Below, piece after piece: positions 34,301 to 48,489 of a stretch of 64,000 nucleotides of DNA. Source of the DNA: Apostichopus japonicus. Lineage: Eukaryota > Echinodermata > Holothuroidea > Aspidochirotida > Stichopodidae. Every line of letters starts with the position of its first letter. The stretch's first letter is position 1. The stretch lies in contig NC_092578.1 in assembly GCF_037975245.1 (NCBI RefSeq), positions 994,001-1,058,000 on the forward strand, given 5' to 3'. The translations under genes and the position numbers were made by a program. Below the pieces are notes generated by a model that had not been told where the DNA came from, made no database searches, and was given only the letters and a program-made list of their open reading frames with translations.

Positions 34301-37300
34301 TTATTGATTTGAAGCAATCGCTTCAGATTGACTCAGTGACCTTGACCGTTGTCTTCCTGGATAAGAGAATTAACTTTTCACTTTTTCGTATTCACGAGAA
34401 AATAACAGCGAGATATGAAGCGTGAGCAAAAATTAAAATCTAAAAGTGACATCTGTCTTTACAACTGCAGAGAAAGTAGCACTGTGAAAAATCTAGAAGG
34501 GAAGCATAGATCTCGGGAGGTTTGGAACTATTTTGAAAAAAAAAAAAACCTTAGTGGGAAAGATGCTTGTATCTAAATGGCAATTAATACTTTGTAAATT
34601 ACAATAGTGGTAAATGTTAAAATAGAAAATGATCTAGATAGTAGTTATCATTATGATTGGCTCTTTAGACGAAGATATTGTTTGCCAAACATCTCTCCCA
34701 CCTCCCCTACAGTCCCTGGCCCCACACCCCCTCCCCATGTGCACATCTCTAATGACTAATTACCCAGAATGGCTGGGCACGAAACACCAAGACTTGTATA
34801 TAAACACAGTGAACCTACTCTATTTCTTTTTCCATAAATCTTTTATATAATTTACAGACTTGAATGTCTTACAAATCTGTTGCAAAACAGGATAGCCTCC
34901 GTAAGTTAGTCTCTATAACAATTTGTGAGTGTATTTCCATTTTCCATTTATGGGCACTATATACAGACATATTATTTAAAAGAAATTAAAAAAATAAAAC
35001 AATAAAACTGGCTGCCACTAACTAATGTCCTCTTTGAAGCATATCATGCTATACATTCACTGCTGTTACAAGAGATATATAGATCTACATATAAGTTGAT
35101 ACGTTTTACGTGTTGTCAAAATTCAAACAGAGACTTTTTAAGCACAGACGGTTCAAGCTAGCCTTGTTTAAACTGCGATATTCAACGTAAATTTGTTGCT
35201 CGTTTTTATAAAATTATTTTATAAGAAGATATATTCCTTAACAATAACCCTCACATTTGTGAGTGGTTAACTTATCTATGACATGAAATGGAAATGAAGG
35301 ACAATCATATTTAAACCATATCTTAGTAAGGTAATTAAATTTAATTGAGAAGCATTAAGTAATTAACTAGAACCTGTTATAATTTTACTTCAGCTAGAAA
35401 GAGGGGGGAAAGTATGGAGGAAAGTTATTTTGAGATTATTGAAATGCAATTTAACTGTAAGTGAACTCTTCCTGTTCCTGTTTTAGTCTTTTTTATTCGT
35501 TTTTTAAGTTCACTTGCAAAAGTGCATGAAAAATATTTATTTTAAATGGGAGGGTAAATGATGGGATAATTATCATTTTAAGAATAGGAAACAGATTGAT
35601 AGAGAGCAGAATGCTCAAACCTAATGCTCCTTAAAATGACTTAGTTTGGGCAGGGAGCAGCTGGTTTGGCATGCAGTAAGGACAAAAATTTTAACTTTTA
35701 TTATATATTAGAGACGGTTTTGCTAAGCTTGTTCTTAGTCAAAGTCACAAAATCTGAGAGGTCCTTTCAACTTTTTCCATTCCCTTTTAATGTTTCAGTT
35801 TGAGAAAGGGTGTCATCTTTTTGGGTAAAACAAAGAGCAGAAGTTTACACAATACAATAATTTTTTATCTAAAAGTTTAAAAGAGAATATAGGAGGTGAG
35901 AAAAAGGGAAGAAAGAAATATTGTATTTTATGCTACTTGCAAAAGAATTATAGAATGAAATTTAAAATAACTAAAATGCTATTCTCATAGTTGAAAAAAA
36001 AAAAAAAAACCCACAGTAGAAAGAAAAGGAAAAGTCATCTGAAAATATTTCCAAAAATAAAATAAAATATTTGAAAATGAAATCTCACCATCTGCAGCAG
36101 ATAACTTACAGTTCTCAGCGCATGCTACGCCACAGTACATACTGTAAACGAAGGTATCGACAATTCCAGATATTCAACACGTACTTCCCTTCACAGACAG
36201 TGCTAGTCACAGTATAAAGTATCAGTGCGCATGTTTAATACACAGCTTCTACTGCTGCTAATACTACTACTACTACACAAAGGGACTTCAACTAGCGCTC
36301 TCTCTCTAGACTACAGAACAAAGAAAAAAAAAACCACGGTTCCATCCAGGCTGCTACCACGAGTTGATGTGACCTTACATTGGTGATACATCTGCCTATA
36401 CCAACCTACAGCTGCAACGTATGACCTTGCTCACATAATAACGACCAATCCTAGCTTCCCATTCATATCAACATCGAGAGAAATCTCCCCCCAATTATTT
36501 GCTTTTTTTCTTTTCTTTCTTTCTTTTAGTGATATATTTGGAAGCAGGAGGGCGTTTACTGCATTTGATGCAACAATGACAAAGAGGTTCTCTTAGGCAA
36601 GTCACAGCAGTATATGTACACCCTACATTATATGCTACAGTGTGGCAGTGATCATTAATAATAATATTTAAAAAATAGCAACAAAAAAAATGAAGAAAAA
36701 AACAAACAGAAAAAAAGAAGCCTGCAGGGCATAGAGGGAATTCATAGGCAACATGCATAATATTATAACGCTGTATTTGCATGAATGGAGAGAGAGAACA
36801 ACAGGTAGATAAGAAAATGTAATATTTAGTAAGATATATCTGGAGTGAACACAATAATAAACGTTAGAAATGAAATTAAAACAGAACAATGTATACAGAG
36901 GTTTGGAGGGAAGTTAAAGATGTGTAGTACTTAAAAATAATGAGGCGGGGAAATAAGAAAATTTATAACGTTTACATTATAGTTGAGATGTGACAAACAA
37001 AATTGGTTTGTGAGGATAAAGAGCTGGTAGTGAGACACCAAACAGGAGGTAGAGGTGTGTTTTTACTGGTTTGGATGGACGAGGGGGAAGTGGGAGGTAA
37101 GGGGTTGGGAAGGATCATGGGGGCAGGGGTTTTGAAATACTTTGTTCAAGCTAAGGCTATATAAGCCTAATTCTGTTCAACTATCAATAGAAGAGGATAT
37201 ATATCAGTCATAAATATTTCAATAATTTTAAAAGATCACATAATACTGTTTTTTTAGTGGGATTATCTATCAGGATATTTAATGATGATTTTTGATAGGA

Positions 37301-40300
37301 ATCTACATAACTAAGGAGTTGCTAGGGCTCCTTGACTGGTCTTCAAATCCAGGAAATAATTGGTACTAATGCCCCAGCAGCCACTTGCACTGTGACTGGA
37401 TATATGCATTAGGGATAACTGTCTCAGTAAACTGCTTATAATAATGTGTTAACCACAAAGACACCAAACAGGTCAGCCTAGTTGAAAAGCACACATGGAT
37501 CGAGAGAACGAATGAATGAATAAATCAAAGTGAGCCTCTGCCACGTGGTACAAAGGAACAGGAGGCGGGGCTTATTTCAGAGACAATGCAACAGCAACAA
37601 GGGCTCTTAAAATTGGCGGGATAAAATGTCATTTGATGAAGATATAAAGCTATAAAGAATAAATAAGCTCTGTAATAGATAGCAAAGGTAAAGCATACAG
37701 TTGCTGGTTGGGTTTGTCTGTGGTATGATCAAACTGCCATATCAAATGAGAGATCACAGGGCAAGATATCTGTATATTATATATAAATATATACTGGGAT
37801 AGTAGACTCAGTAGGTGCTAGGTGTGGCTGTAATAAAGATACACAAAAGGAAATAAGGTGTGTCTGAGGGACACCCTGGGGAACTGGGGGGGTATATTCC
37901 TACTATTTACTCAGAGGATTTGAATATTAACTATGGTCAATGTTATAAGATTAATAATATGGAACAAAAAGCAATCAGCATCAGGAAAAAAATTATGCAG
38001 TGGTAAAATTATGCGCACAAACTATATTCTATCTATCCAGTATGTGGACATAATTTTTTTTTTTTTGCTGTCTAGGATTTGCACTGACACTTTTTGAAGA
38101 TTTGTTTAGAATTTGTACATTATTTTACATATATTTATCTTATTTAGGCTTAAAATTATTGCAGCATTATAAATGCAGCATTGGACAGCATTATTCAGTT
38201 TGAAAACTTGAAGCTGAAATGCCGTAATTATCTACGACGAGGGGGAGAAAATGAGAAACCATTGATCAATGGTGCATGTACTGTCTCATTTGTAGTTAAC
38301 TTTGGAGATCAATATTTCTATAATTCACAAGTACTGTACCTTGAAGCAAGTAACTGAGAATTAGACGTCTATTTTCAAACAAATTTGTAAATTAGTTAAA
38401 TGATCATGGCAAAGAACGTAAACCACCGAAACCCCCCCCCCCCAAAAAAAAAAAAAAAACTGGAATTAACTTGTATTTTAATCTGCAAGTCTTTAATTTC
38501 CCAGTACTCCATAAAAATATGTTTAAGAACAAACACACTGGAAGGTAATAATTGTACATAAGCAAGCAGAACTGAGAATTCCCAGTCATATTTTATCTTG
38601 ATTTATTTATTTATTTTTTTTTAAGGATATAAGATGTAATTGCTGCTATTAGTCTATCATTATAATTATTGCCTGTTAGGTTATGTGTCACACACTTATC
38701 AACAGACCACTCACGGTACATCTTTTGTATTCTGCAAGCACTTCAAATGCAAAAGAATAAGTCAAACTGTGTCCGAAGGAACAGCATACAGTATATGCAT
38801 GAGTCTTTATATTGACACATGAACCACTCTAACGGCTACCACTGTTTAGCAACGTTGTTTTGTAACATATTGTGACATTACTATCGCACCATCTCCCCGG
38901 ATAATCACCGCTGGGAATGAGATACGCCTTGCTGCACAGTTAATAGGATGCATCTGGGTCTGTGGTAAGCCGTTTGTGACAAAACTGTCAGAATCGGCTC
39001 ATATCTGCCTGACTTGTTTCTGCTACATTAATCCAAGAATTGTAATTATAAAACTGGTAGAACCAAAATTGGTAGTGAAAATACATACAAACAGACAGAT
39101 AGACAGACACACACACAGACACCAATGAATGGGCTATTCCATTACTGTAGCAGCATACATAAAGGTTAAGTGGTATATGGATTGAACCATGCACAATGTA
39201 GAAACTAAACAACTGGGCGGAAAATTATTAATGGTGGCTCACAGGCGAATTTAAGGGCTAATTTGATCTAATGCAGAATGAACAACCTATACATATCTTG
39301 ACCTCTCTCTGGCCCCTGAATCTTGACCTCTCTCTCTCTGGCCCTAAATCTTTCTTAGGATGCAAGAGATGAAACATGATCGCTTTTAGACCAAGTTCTC
39401 ATAAACTAATGGACTTGTGGTTATTATAAAATAAGACTGGAAAATTAATCAATTTACTTTAATGAATATTTGACATTATACTATTACTAATATCTTCAAG
39501 AAACATATCTTTAAAGCTTACATTTATGTTTCCAACGATACGTTCTTTTGTTCAGTATTCACATGCAAATTGCCTTTGTTTATTTGACTACAGCCCACAC
39601 AGGAATATGTTTCCCCCAACATCCATCCTTCAGTCTCCTTGCTATCTTATCTTACAAACTTCCGATTTATCTCCAGTATATTATCAATCTTTACGCTTCC
39701 GCCTACATAATATATATCGCATGGGTTATGTTTACAATCGTGGTTTCTTTTCATTTCACTGTGTTTCAAAGAGTTTAGTTAACCTTCTCATGTCAAATAC
39801 AATTTAAATTGTCATGAAAATTTGTAGTCGACTTAATTAGTCCTGGCTACAGACTAGGTACTATTAATACATTTCAATTGTAACTGTAAGAGGCAACTCA
39901 GCTAAAAATCATTGCCTTTAGTTATGCTTGAACATTCTATTTCACAAGCACCCCCCCCCCTCCCCCAAAACACACACAAAAAAGTCAAGTCACCAAAAAT
40001 TAACTTGCCTTTCAGTTTGCTTTTAAGATACTCTCAAGTTATTTTTTATGCTAAGCAAAGGAACGGGAAAAAAAGCACGCTCTAAATTTTTTCCTCATTA
40101 TTAAAGCAATGCAGAGGTTCAGAGAGAGAGTGAGTGAGAGACACCTTGAAGAATTTGTGAAGACACACGCAATGTGAATAATCAATAGGCCGAACTACTT
40201 GAAGCCCAGAAACGGCAGCCATGATTTTATGCGAATCATGTCTGTGGTTGTGGCAGTGCATGATCACAGACAGACATCAGCCGCTAACACTGATATCATC

Positions 40301-43300
40301 TTCTTCGTGGCTGTCATCATCTGTTGCTATTGCTACAATGTACCATCTCACCTCGGTGCTGCTCGCCACAAGTCTAATGTGAACTCACCTGATGAGAGTT
40401 TGACGCACGATAGGCTGACTGATTCTCTCTTGTTGGCAGAAGTTAACACAGGAAGTCGTGTATCTGGTTCATTGCATCTGCCGGTCTCTAAAGGCCTCCA
40501 CTTAAAAAACTTATTTCGAACACGCAAAACAACCTGTGTCACGTTCCTCCCTCAAAGCCGCACACATTTCTCAGCGGTCAATTTCATTAAAAGCTAAGAC
40601 GGTTTGAAAATATTGAAGAACACGTACACCGTCACTAAAGTGAAGCTCTGTGCGGCAGCCGACGACAACGACAATGGAGTATGGGAGAAGGATTCAACGG
40701 CTGAAGAGATTTAAACTGAATACTTCACTCCAGTTGTCTAACCCCTAACACAGACTAACGATGATGGTGGTGAATAGCTCAAAACTACCAACCATAAACT
40801 GATGCAGCAGAAATGATTAAAATATCTTTCACTTCAGACATGAATGGAATCAGCACATGCCTATACTGTAGCCTTGAACTGGCTTCTCCATGCAATCATC
40901 AATGATGGAGAACAGATTGCTTCAATCCGTAGTTTCCCTCAAAATCATTTTTTTTTTTTTTTTGTCGAGAGGATAATTGAAATGAGAGGACACTTGATGG
41001 TTAAAGATGAGAGATTCTAGCTTTGCTCTATAACACACATGCTCAGCCGAATGAGTACGAAAATTCCAAAGTGGGCTTAAAAAGTAAAGGCATTGTGAAT
41101 ATCAATCGTAAAAGTGTAAACTGTTCATGTCATTGATTTGCAGATAGCAAAATGTTTTATGTCTGCAACAAAATGTAGCTCTACAAAAATTGCCGGTTAC
41201 TACGTATCTTGATAATTAAACTCCACCAATTTAGACTTAAAGCAGTATCGAAAATCCTTGATCTACTTGAGATTTCATTGATTGTATCTGATACACCTGC
41301 TAATTCTCACCACAAAATCAACAGCCCAGCTTTGCCATTTGAATTGGTACAGAGTGAACAATTTCAGATTAATTCATCTTGATAACAGACAAATCTAATA
41401 TTACAAAGTTAAAGCAGTGAATGGTAATATCACCCCAAAAGCATTAATGTTGAGTATAATTCATATGTGCAACCTTCAGTTGTTTACATGGTGACCAAAG
41501 CAATGGAAAAACTAATATGTTTGAACTTAAAGCAGCCTATCGTTACAATTATCTGATCTTAATAATCCCTCTCCTGTCTTTACAACCTAAGCAAGAACAG
41601 ACAACAATATATTACAAAGTTTTAAATCTACAGTACCATAGAGATTAAACAATTACAAGCATAAACAATCCTTAACTGTATTTAAGATAACAAGAAAATC
41701 TATTGGTCAGAATCAGGGTACAGTTTAGAAATCTCATTTTTTAGATTATTTTTGATAAATTTATTCCTCAACTGATGTACATGAAATGAGCTTTTCATCA
41801 GTTGATGGTTTGGTTTACCTGATTACTGACAAGACAGTGCAACGTTTCCCGTTTATAAACTACATATTGAAGAACAAGTTCTATTGATGAATTATTTCCA
41901 GCGATATGTGATCTCTTGTAATTGTGAACATGTGGCAACACTATAAGTTACAGTCATTGTGTTCGAGTAAACTACTATTTCAGACGGTGGTGAGTCAATA
42001 AAATATTTAAACTGAAGGCTGTTACTTTGTCACTGCAGGAAGTAATAACACGTCTGTATAAAATTAGCCAAGCATTTTCAGTTTATATCTTTTGTTTTTC
42101 TGCCCACACCTTTTTTTTGGGCATTGTTGTTGTGAATTATCATTCTACAAATAGATTGCACTACAAAACTTTCTAGTAACTTAATTTTACATGAACCTTA
42201 CAAAGCTTAGGGCACAGTAGACCGAAAGTGGGAGGGATAGGTGGGCTGGGTGGGGGGGTCCACATTATCCAGATCACAACCCAGTCTGGTTCTCCCATAT
42301 CCCCTCTAACCTGCTATTAACCTAGATCTTTGGCCTGCTGGGCAGTAAAAAATCAATTGCAAATCATACATGTCAATTCAACAATGTACATACACTGTAA
42401 TGTACATTGATATGCACACTCAAAAATCTAACAAATTCTTAGGGAGTTTTCTGATATTATTTTGAGACGCGCTTTGCCTCACATTACAATTCTGCACATA
42501 TGCAAGATACTTCTATGATTCATTTGGTAACATTCTTTGACTATCAAGTGACTTACCATACTCCTCTGCATCATTAATGTATCAATAGACTTCATTCTAG
42601 TAATCGGTAACATTCTTCACACGGTATGTGAGTCTGCCGGATGTGGAATGTTCCACCATCCATCATTTACTGCTAATTAATGATGTTATGTTATCTAGCA
42701 TATACATCTAGCCATACATTGTTACAGTATCTATGCACATCTCTAGCATCATAGCCTGTTTATATGCGAGGCTTCAGACCAACCTTACCATATTCCATAC
42801 ATTTTGCGATACATTTAGAGAATGCAATTTCTCGACTGATGATAATCTGTAGTCATCATCTGGTTCAATAAACCTGGATTATACGTCTATATCTCATGTT
42901 AAAGACCCAACCAATCTTTCCCTTTTTCTGTTATATATATATAAGCCTCAGAGACCAGAATAATAGCAAACACTTCAGACAACTTCATCCATGGATGACT
43001 GCTGGCACTAACAACAGCTGTTGTTGAACACTTTATGTAGAGATGTCACGTGACAAAGTAATGTTTGCTCATATGACCAAGAATGCAAATAAGGGTGTGT
43101 CACACATACAGTTTAGATGCTGTCTGTAGATAATGCTACACTTCCGCTAGGAGATGAACATGGCAGATCACGACTTCATGGAGTGAACGTTTAAACTACA
43201 GTACATCATAGCCACTGGCATGATAACAAGGGGATGGTGGGAGGGGGGGGGGGGCATTGGAGAAAGTATTGGGTCAGTGGCATAACCCAGCTTCCAATCA

Positions 43301-45700
43301 GTCAAGTGTTTCAAGTAACATAATAGGATTTTTTCATTTTGCATCCCTTTTTTAATAATGTAGTTTGTTTCTCTAGGGCTGATTCCTCTTGCTTCACCAA
43401 TGACATTGCAGCCTACTGCTCCCCTCCCCACCCCACCCCACCCCTCTCTCATATGTTGCCATTCAATTTAATGTACAAAGTATAAAATTCTTTGGTAAAT
43501 GTCAAATATCGGCACACTAAGAAAAATTGGGAAGAATCCTGATAATTACTATTCATATTCTTTTATGAGAAATTTATAAACTTTCATCGAGGAACAGGTA
43601 AAAACAGTTAAGGAGGATGCTTTTTGAAAAGTCTTTCTGATAACCATTACTAATGCTAGCTGTGTATGTCCCTGTCACATGATCAGTCACATGACAGTAT
43701 TACTGACATGAAATATGGACAAAACTTGAAATGTTTCCAGTTGCTAAACACTTGGAAAGCTGTGCAATGTAACATCCCCCCCTCCAAAAAAAAAGTAAAG
43801 CTTGTCCATAAGAATATTGCTTCCAAATTCATCTTTATAACTATTGTCAAAACATACTTTTTTTATTTTTTATAAATTGACTTGATAAACAAATTTGTTT
43901 CCGGAAAGCTAGCTCATTTTATGTTTAATGAAAACAATCATGTGATTGATGGTAACCAAAAATGGGTGTTCAAGGATAATTTGCCAATTATGTTATTACT
44001 TAGAAAAGAAACCCCACATATCTTTGAAGAGGAGGTCGATCTACCCTAACTATAAAAGTATCTCTAATCTACAATGATGTCTGAAAGTCAGGGACTTTGT
44101 GAACTTTCAACTTGACATCTTTCAGATCCTGCTGCCATCAATATTGTGACTGCTGATCTGATGAGGCTATTGCGTATTGGGATATGGGTATATTACGTTG
44201 CTATAGGTGGGCTGAGGACCAGGAAGGGGGGGGGGTATTTGGAGGGTTAAACTTTAATGGATATGTAACGCTGGGTTTACAGAGAACCACACATGGGTTA
44301 AAGTAATAAGGTGATTAACTGATTAACTACTTGTATGGTAGTCTCGGGGTCATGGTCACCAGCTTATGATTTGAGGAGAGCCTCAACTTCGTGGGTTCCT
44401 CACATTACCCTGGTCCCTCACATATCCCTCCCCCTTCCCCATAGCTATGTTAAACACTGGATACATGCTACCACGTACATCACTGCCACATTGTAAACTG
44501 AGAACAAACAAGATTTACTGTGATATAGAGTCCAGTAGTTAACTCCTACAATCATACAGAGTTAATAATATTGATCAACGTCCTATTCCTCACTTTCTCA
44601 AGGAACTTTCAAGATAGTATCATTTAACCTTCAATGAACGGTATATGTCATCAAACAAATATAATTCACTGAAAGCAGTATTCTACCATTATAATTGAGT
44701 ATTCTTATATATTATTATACAAGGTCACTTCAGACCACCAGTGTAACATTTGGAGCAGTATTTTTTTTGCAATTTTTTGGAATTAACTAGGACATGGTCA
44801 CTATTAACCAGGCCTATGTATGCATTCATCACTGGCAGGCAATCATGTTGCTAAAATACATTGATTAGTATTGAAGTATTGATTACTTCACTTGATCAAA
44901 AGTACTTGATCAAAAGTATTGATTACTTCACATTCAGCTGATAAAATACCCCACAATAAACCTGAAAAGTGGATTATATTGTCTGACCATGCAAAAAAAC
45001 ATTGTAAAACAAAACTCGGCACATATCATGTCAAAGTTTCCAGTAATAAGCTGACAAGAATAGCCTTAAATATAATTCATACTTTGAAATCAGAGTGATA
45101 AACAATGAGTACTGCTGACCAATTCGCTAGTATATATCTAGAATGTATCATACACACTTGGCCAAATTAAATCACACTTTTTCAAGTACGATTTACAATT
45201 CTGAGAAAATTCTGAATTTGTCCCTCAGAATGATAGTAAGATAGAGTTTTTGGTCAATAATCCGTAAATCAATTGAAAACTCTGCATATGGTTCTAAAAG
45301 TAATGATAAATATACTCCAGTATTGAATGTATTCTTTGTAATATAAAGGTTTATGGCTTAACAAATAAACTACAATCTGTTCCAGTGTCCTTTATTGACA
45401 GCATTTAAATCTGGAATCTACCATTTAGAATCAAACTACTTATTTTTTGAATGGATAGACAGTGCCATCTAGACCAGGCTTCCATCAACTGCAGTAAAAT
45501 ATGGCAATACCCAAACATGCCCTCTCGAAGAACAGAGTCATGAAAATTTTCTAATATTGATAGCTTCTGAAATTGTCAGATAATGCCAACATTTAATAGT
45601 TATTTCCTTGTTTGCTGACTTTAAAATTGCACCAAGTTTGCCACCTTGTTCTCATTCTAAGCACTGAAGTGACCTCTCCCCCTACCATATGGTAACTTAC
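28359..45700. other. Gene-poor 17 kb, possible upstream intron or intergenic DNA
   Basis: AT-rich, with no domain recognisable in any frame and no convincing lumenal PTPRN exon. Two non-repetitive, CpG-enriched patches stand out: 36100-36480 and 40180-40700. The second has two donor-like sites on the minus strand (GTGAGT next to 40395, GTGAGATGG near 40350), so it could be an untranslated first exon. Poly-A/T and G/C tracts are frequent (38434-38458, 40950-40964, 43240). Confidence 0.4.
32168..32540. repeat. Tandem repeat, 132-bp higher-order unit
   Basis: The unit contains AAGCTACACTATATTTGCA two times and TAAATCCCTTCAATTC once. GCTTGCTCTAAATCCC begins at 32261 and 32393. The repeat keeps a 73-codon plus frame open, which is an artefact of the repeat. 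Confidence 0.9.
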
Positions 45701-45760
45701 CTCGCTGAATTCCTCCTTAGCCTCCACGGTTTAGTCTCCGCCTGAGTCATTTTACTTCAC
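45701..45760 (-). CDS. Possible first coding exon of an unknown minus-strand gene
   Basis: On the minus strand an acceptor-like CTTTGTTAG is followed by GTGAAGTAAA, then ATG and 16 codons (MTQAETKPWRLRRNSA), leaving two bases before a strong donor GCGAG|GTAAGT. It sits about 200 bp downstream of a promoter-like block with its own donor. I do not recognise the peptide, which has no signal sequence, so it does not look like the missing PTPRN start. No downstream partner exon was identified. It could be chance. Confidence 0.3.
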
Positions 45761-45963
45761 CTAACAAAGACCTCTCACCGATATCGAATGCTGAGACTTA
45801 CGCGCCTAGTTTAAATACAAATTTCTGCTTTCAGAAACGAGCTCCAAACCTAGCCTTAATTATACTACCCCATAGCTTGTAATGCATCCTATGCAGATAG
45901 TGTGGTACACATTTGCCGGTGTTTTCAGTACATTCAGTACAATCAGGACTTATTTGCACTTAC

Positions 45964-46044
45964 CAGCATCCACTGCTGTGAAGATGAATGCAAACAACCG
46001 AAGGATAGCGTATGATTGGCTGAGACACACTGTTGCTAGGTAAC
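45964..46044 (-). promoter_or_regulatory. Candidate promoter: RFX X-box, CCAAT box and 5' UTR exon donor
   Basis: GTTGCTAGGTAAC at 46032-46044 reads GTTACC-T-AGCAAC on the minus strand, a full match to the RFX X-box pattern. AGCCAAT follows on the minus strand at 46021-46015. Then comes a non-repetitive stretch ending GATGCTG|GTAAGTG, a good donor at 45964. Spacing suits a minus-strand promoter with a start near 46000 and a short untranslated exon. Confidence 0.4.
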
Positions 46045-48489
46045 GTTAGAACAGGTGCTCAAATTGAACTATGCTCTGCCACCATATGGTTTATTCAGGA
46101 AGTATACGTTAAGCTAGATTTTTAATATGATAATGTTAATTTTTTTTGGTTATCGCCAAAAGTAGCCCTTTCTCATGTGAATAATAAGCTTAATTCAGAT
46201 AGGACAAAGCAGAAGCTGCATGATCCATTATTCAATTTATCATTCAATCTCTCTTGGCAAACAAACTTCATATCCAATAAGCAATATTAGCAGCATAGGA
46301 CACTAGTATTTTAGTCTATAACTGTGACACAGGCTGTCTTAGATATTAAACACAACCTTATATCAGAGATACTACAAAGCCATGAGGTATACAAGTTTAC
46401 TGATAGTGAAATTAGCACTGTATTAATTGCACATCATTGACTAATTAATACTCCTTCATCTAACAATAGTCCATTTTGTTGTTCTTGTTGTTGTTGTATG
46501 GAGTCAAAAAAGGACCAAAGAAATGACGAAAAATAAACTTCTGAAAATGAGCTGATTTCATGACAAGAAATATTGTGATGAAATCATATGAAAAATGTAA
46601 ATTATATTCTAGCTAAATTGTATGAAGCTACCACACATATCACTTCCAACAAATTCGAGGTTAAAGTATGACAATAAAATGATTTGTATTAGGCTGTTGC
46701 ATAATCAAAGGAAACTGAAAATATCAGAACTAAAAAAAAACTAAGTATAAATTAGAAATCATGCTATATGCCATTTTTCTAATATTTTATTTCCTAACAA
46801 CCTGATATGACTGTAGAATTAAGTCCAGTAACATCACTAGACAGTTTGTGGCTATTTACATCAGGCCGAATTAATCCTGTTTTAAGGCTAAACCTGTACA
46901 GAATGCTGCACACAAATGGAGAGACGAACGGTAGTTTTGATACACTGATTCATACTGCCATTTCACTACTTCAATTAAGAGAAATAAAATCTGTAAACCA
47001 GAGAACTACTACACAAGATATGAATAATAAATTAATCCCTGTACATTACATTACAATCAATAATTTAAGTAATAACATTATGACGCCATTCAGGAGATTT
47101 AGAAACTCAATCTTCACACTTTCATATTGTGCTATATACCCTAATGTACTATCACAGTATACATATACAGATGGAACGATGCTAAAATCAGTCACGGCCA
47201 TATGATGCTAACTATTTGCATCTGTTCAGAAAAAAATATGTTTAGCTGGTTAATAATTATTATGAATTTGCAGGAAACAGACATGTATTTTCCTTCTCTT
47301 ATAACCGGAGATATTCGCTCAAACAATGTACTAAATACAACACAAACTCCTTACAGTACAAAGTCCAACAACGATTTGGGAGAAATTGCATCCACGATAT
47401 TTAGTATTAATTTACAGGAATAATTCCTTTCCCGGTTTGAATCAACTTGTGACTAATGAAAACTACACTCCAAATACAAATTGCCAGGGTAAATGCAAAC
47501 TTGCCTCTTATCAAGTTGTTTACTTTTGGTTAAAGATTGACCAAGGTGAAACTCTTCAAAGTTCAGTATGTGCCTATATACACACACAGTTACTGCATAC
47601 ATACATATATCAATATATATTTATATATCCACCCTTCGTGAAACAAACGTGGGCGTCGTCGGCAGTAGACAAAGTCCTCTCTAGTGTCGTGCGTGCAAGC
47701 CACGTCATTCACTCTCGTAATGATGTATACAGAGTGAAAACTAACTGGATGCATCATTTATGGTATGTACAGATTATTATGCAAAATGATAAAATACTTA
47801 TCAGCACAATCTGTTGATAACCAGCTAAAGAAATCCATCTAGAGGTATAGCTATGGGAAGATACCTTATAATGACAAACTACAAGACTGTTCTAAGCATC
47901 CCTAACGGGAAAAAAAACATGCACTCTCCACCTCCCCCCCCACACTGCCCCCCGTTTCCGTATTCACTGGCCCCTCAGAAGCCTATCCATAATGGCACAT
48001 CAAACTATGTTGACTCCTAAAATAATATCCAGTGAAATAAATATTGTAAAATAATTTACATTGGAGTTGACTAAACAACTTCCAAGCTGTGCTTGCATAA
48101 ATGGAGGGGATGGGAGGCAGGGAGGGGTGGGAGAGGGGGATTGGGAAGATGGAGGGGAGAGGGAGGAAGTGTTAAGGATAATTACAATTGAAGACAATTT
48201 TACCATATAGGGACAGTTTGCATTTTTTATTTATTTTTGCTTTGTGCTTTATGACTGGTTTATGATTGCTTTATGAGTGCTTTATAATTGGTTTAAGACC
48301 ATGGTTATGATTGGTTTAAGATCATCATAAAAACTGGCTTTGTAGATAGAAATAATAGGAATTTAGTATTTTCTGCCACAAGGTTTCAATTATAGCTCAG
48401 TATTTGGCAGAGAAACAAAAACAAAGAAGGTGGGAGGGGGGGGGGGTGGTGGGGAACCAACAATACATGGCGAATATCGGCCCCAAATG
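46045..48489. other. No gene recognised; open but unassigned frames
   Basis: Plus-strand frames of 132, 73 and 143 codons overlap between 46807 and 47817. They have no recognisable domain and no clean splice context, and overlap each other in different frames, so I do not call them genes. A CpG-richer patch lies at 47635-47720. Purine-rich and poly-G tracts follow at 48100-48170 and 48430. Confidence 0.4.

Noticed and set aside
36070-36150. Small exon with CGVACAENC between an acceptor and GTAAGT on the minus strand, as a PTPRN lumenal exon
   Set aside because: Only about 32 bases long, no similarity I can recognise to the lumenal domain, and phase to 28358 cannot be tested.
46807-47817. Three overlapping plus ORFs of 73-143 codons
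   Set aside because: No domain, mutually overlapping in different frames, no splice context; probably chance openness of a less AT-rich patch.
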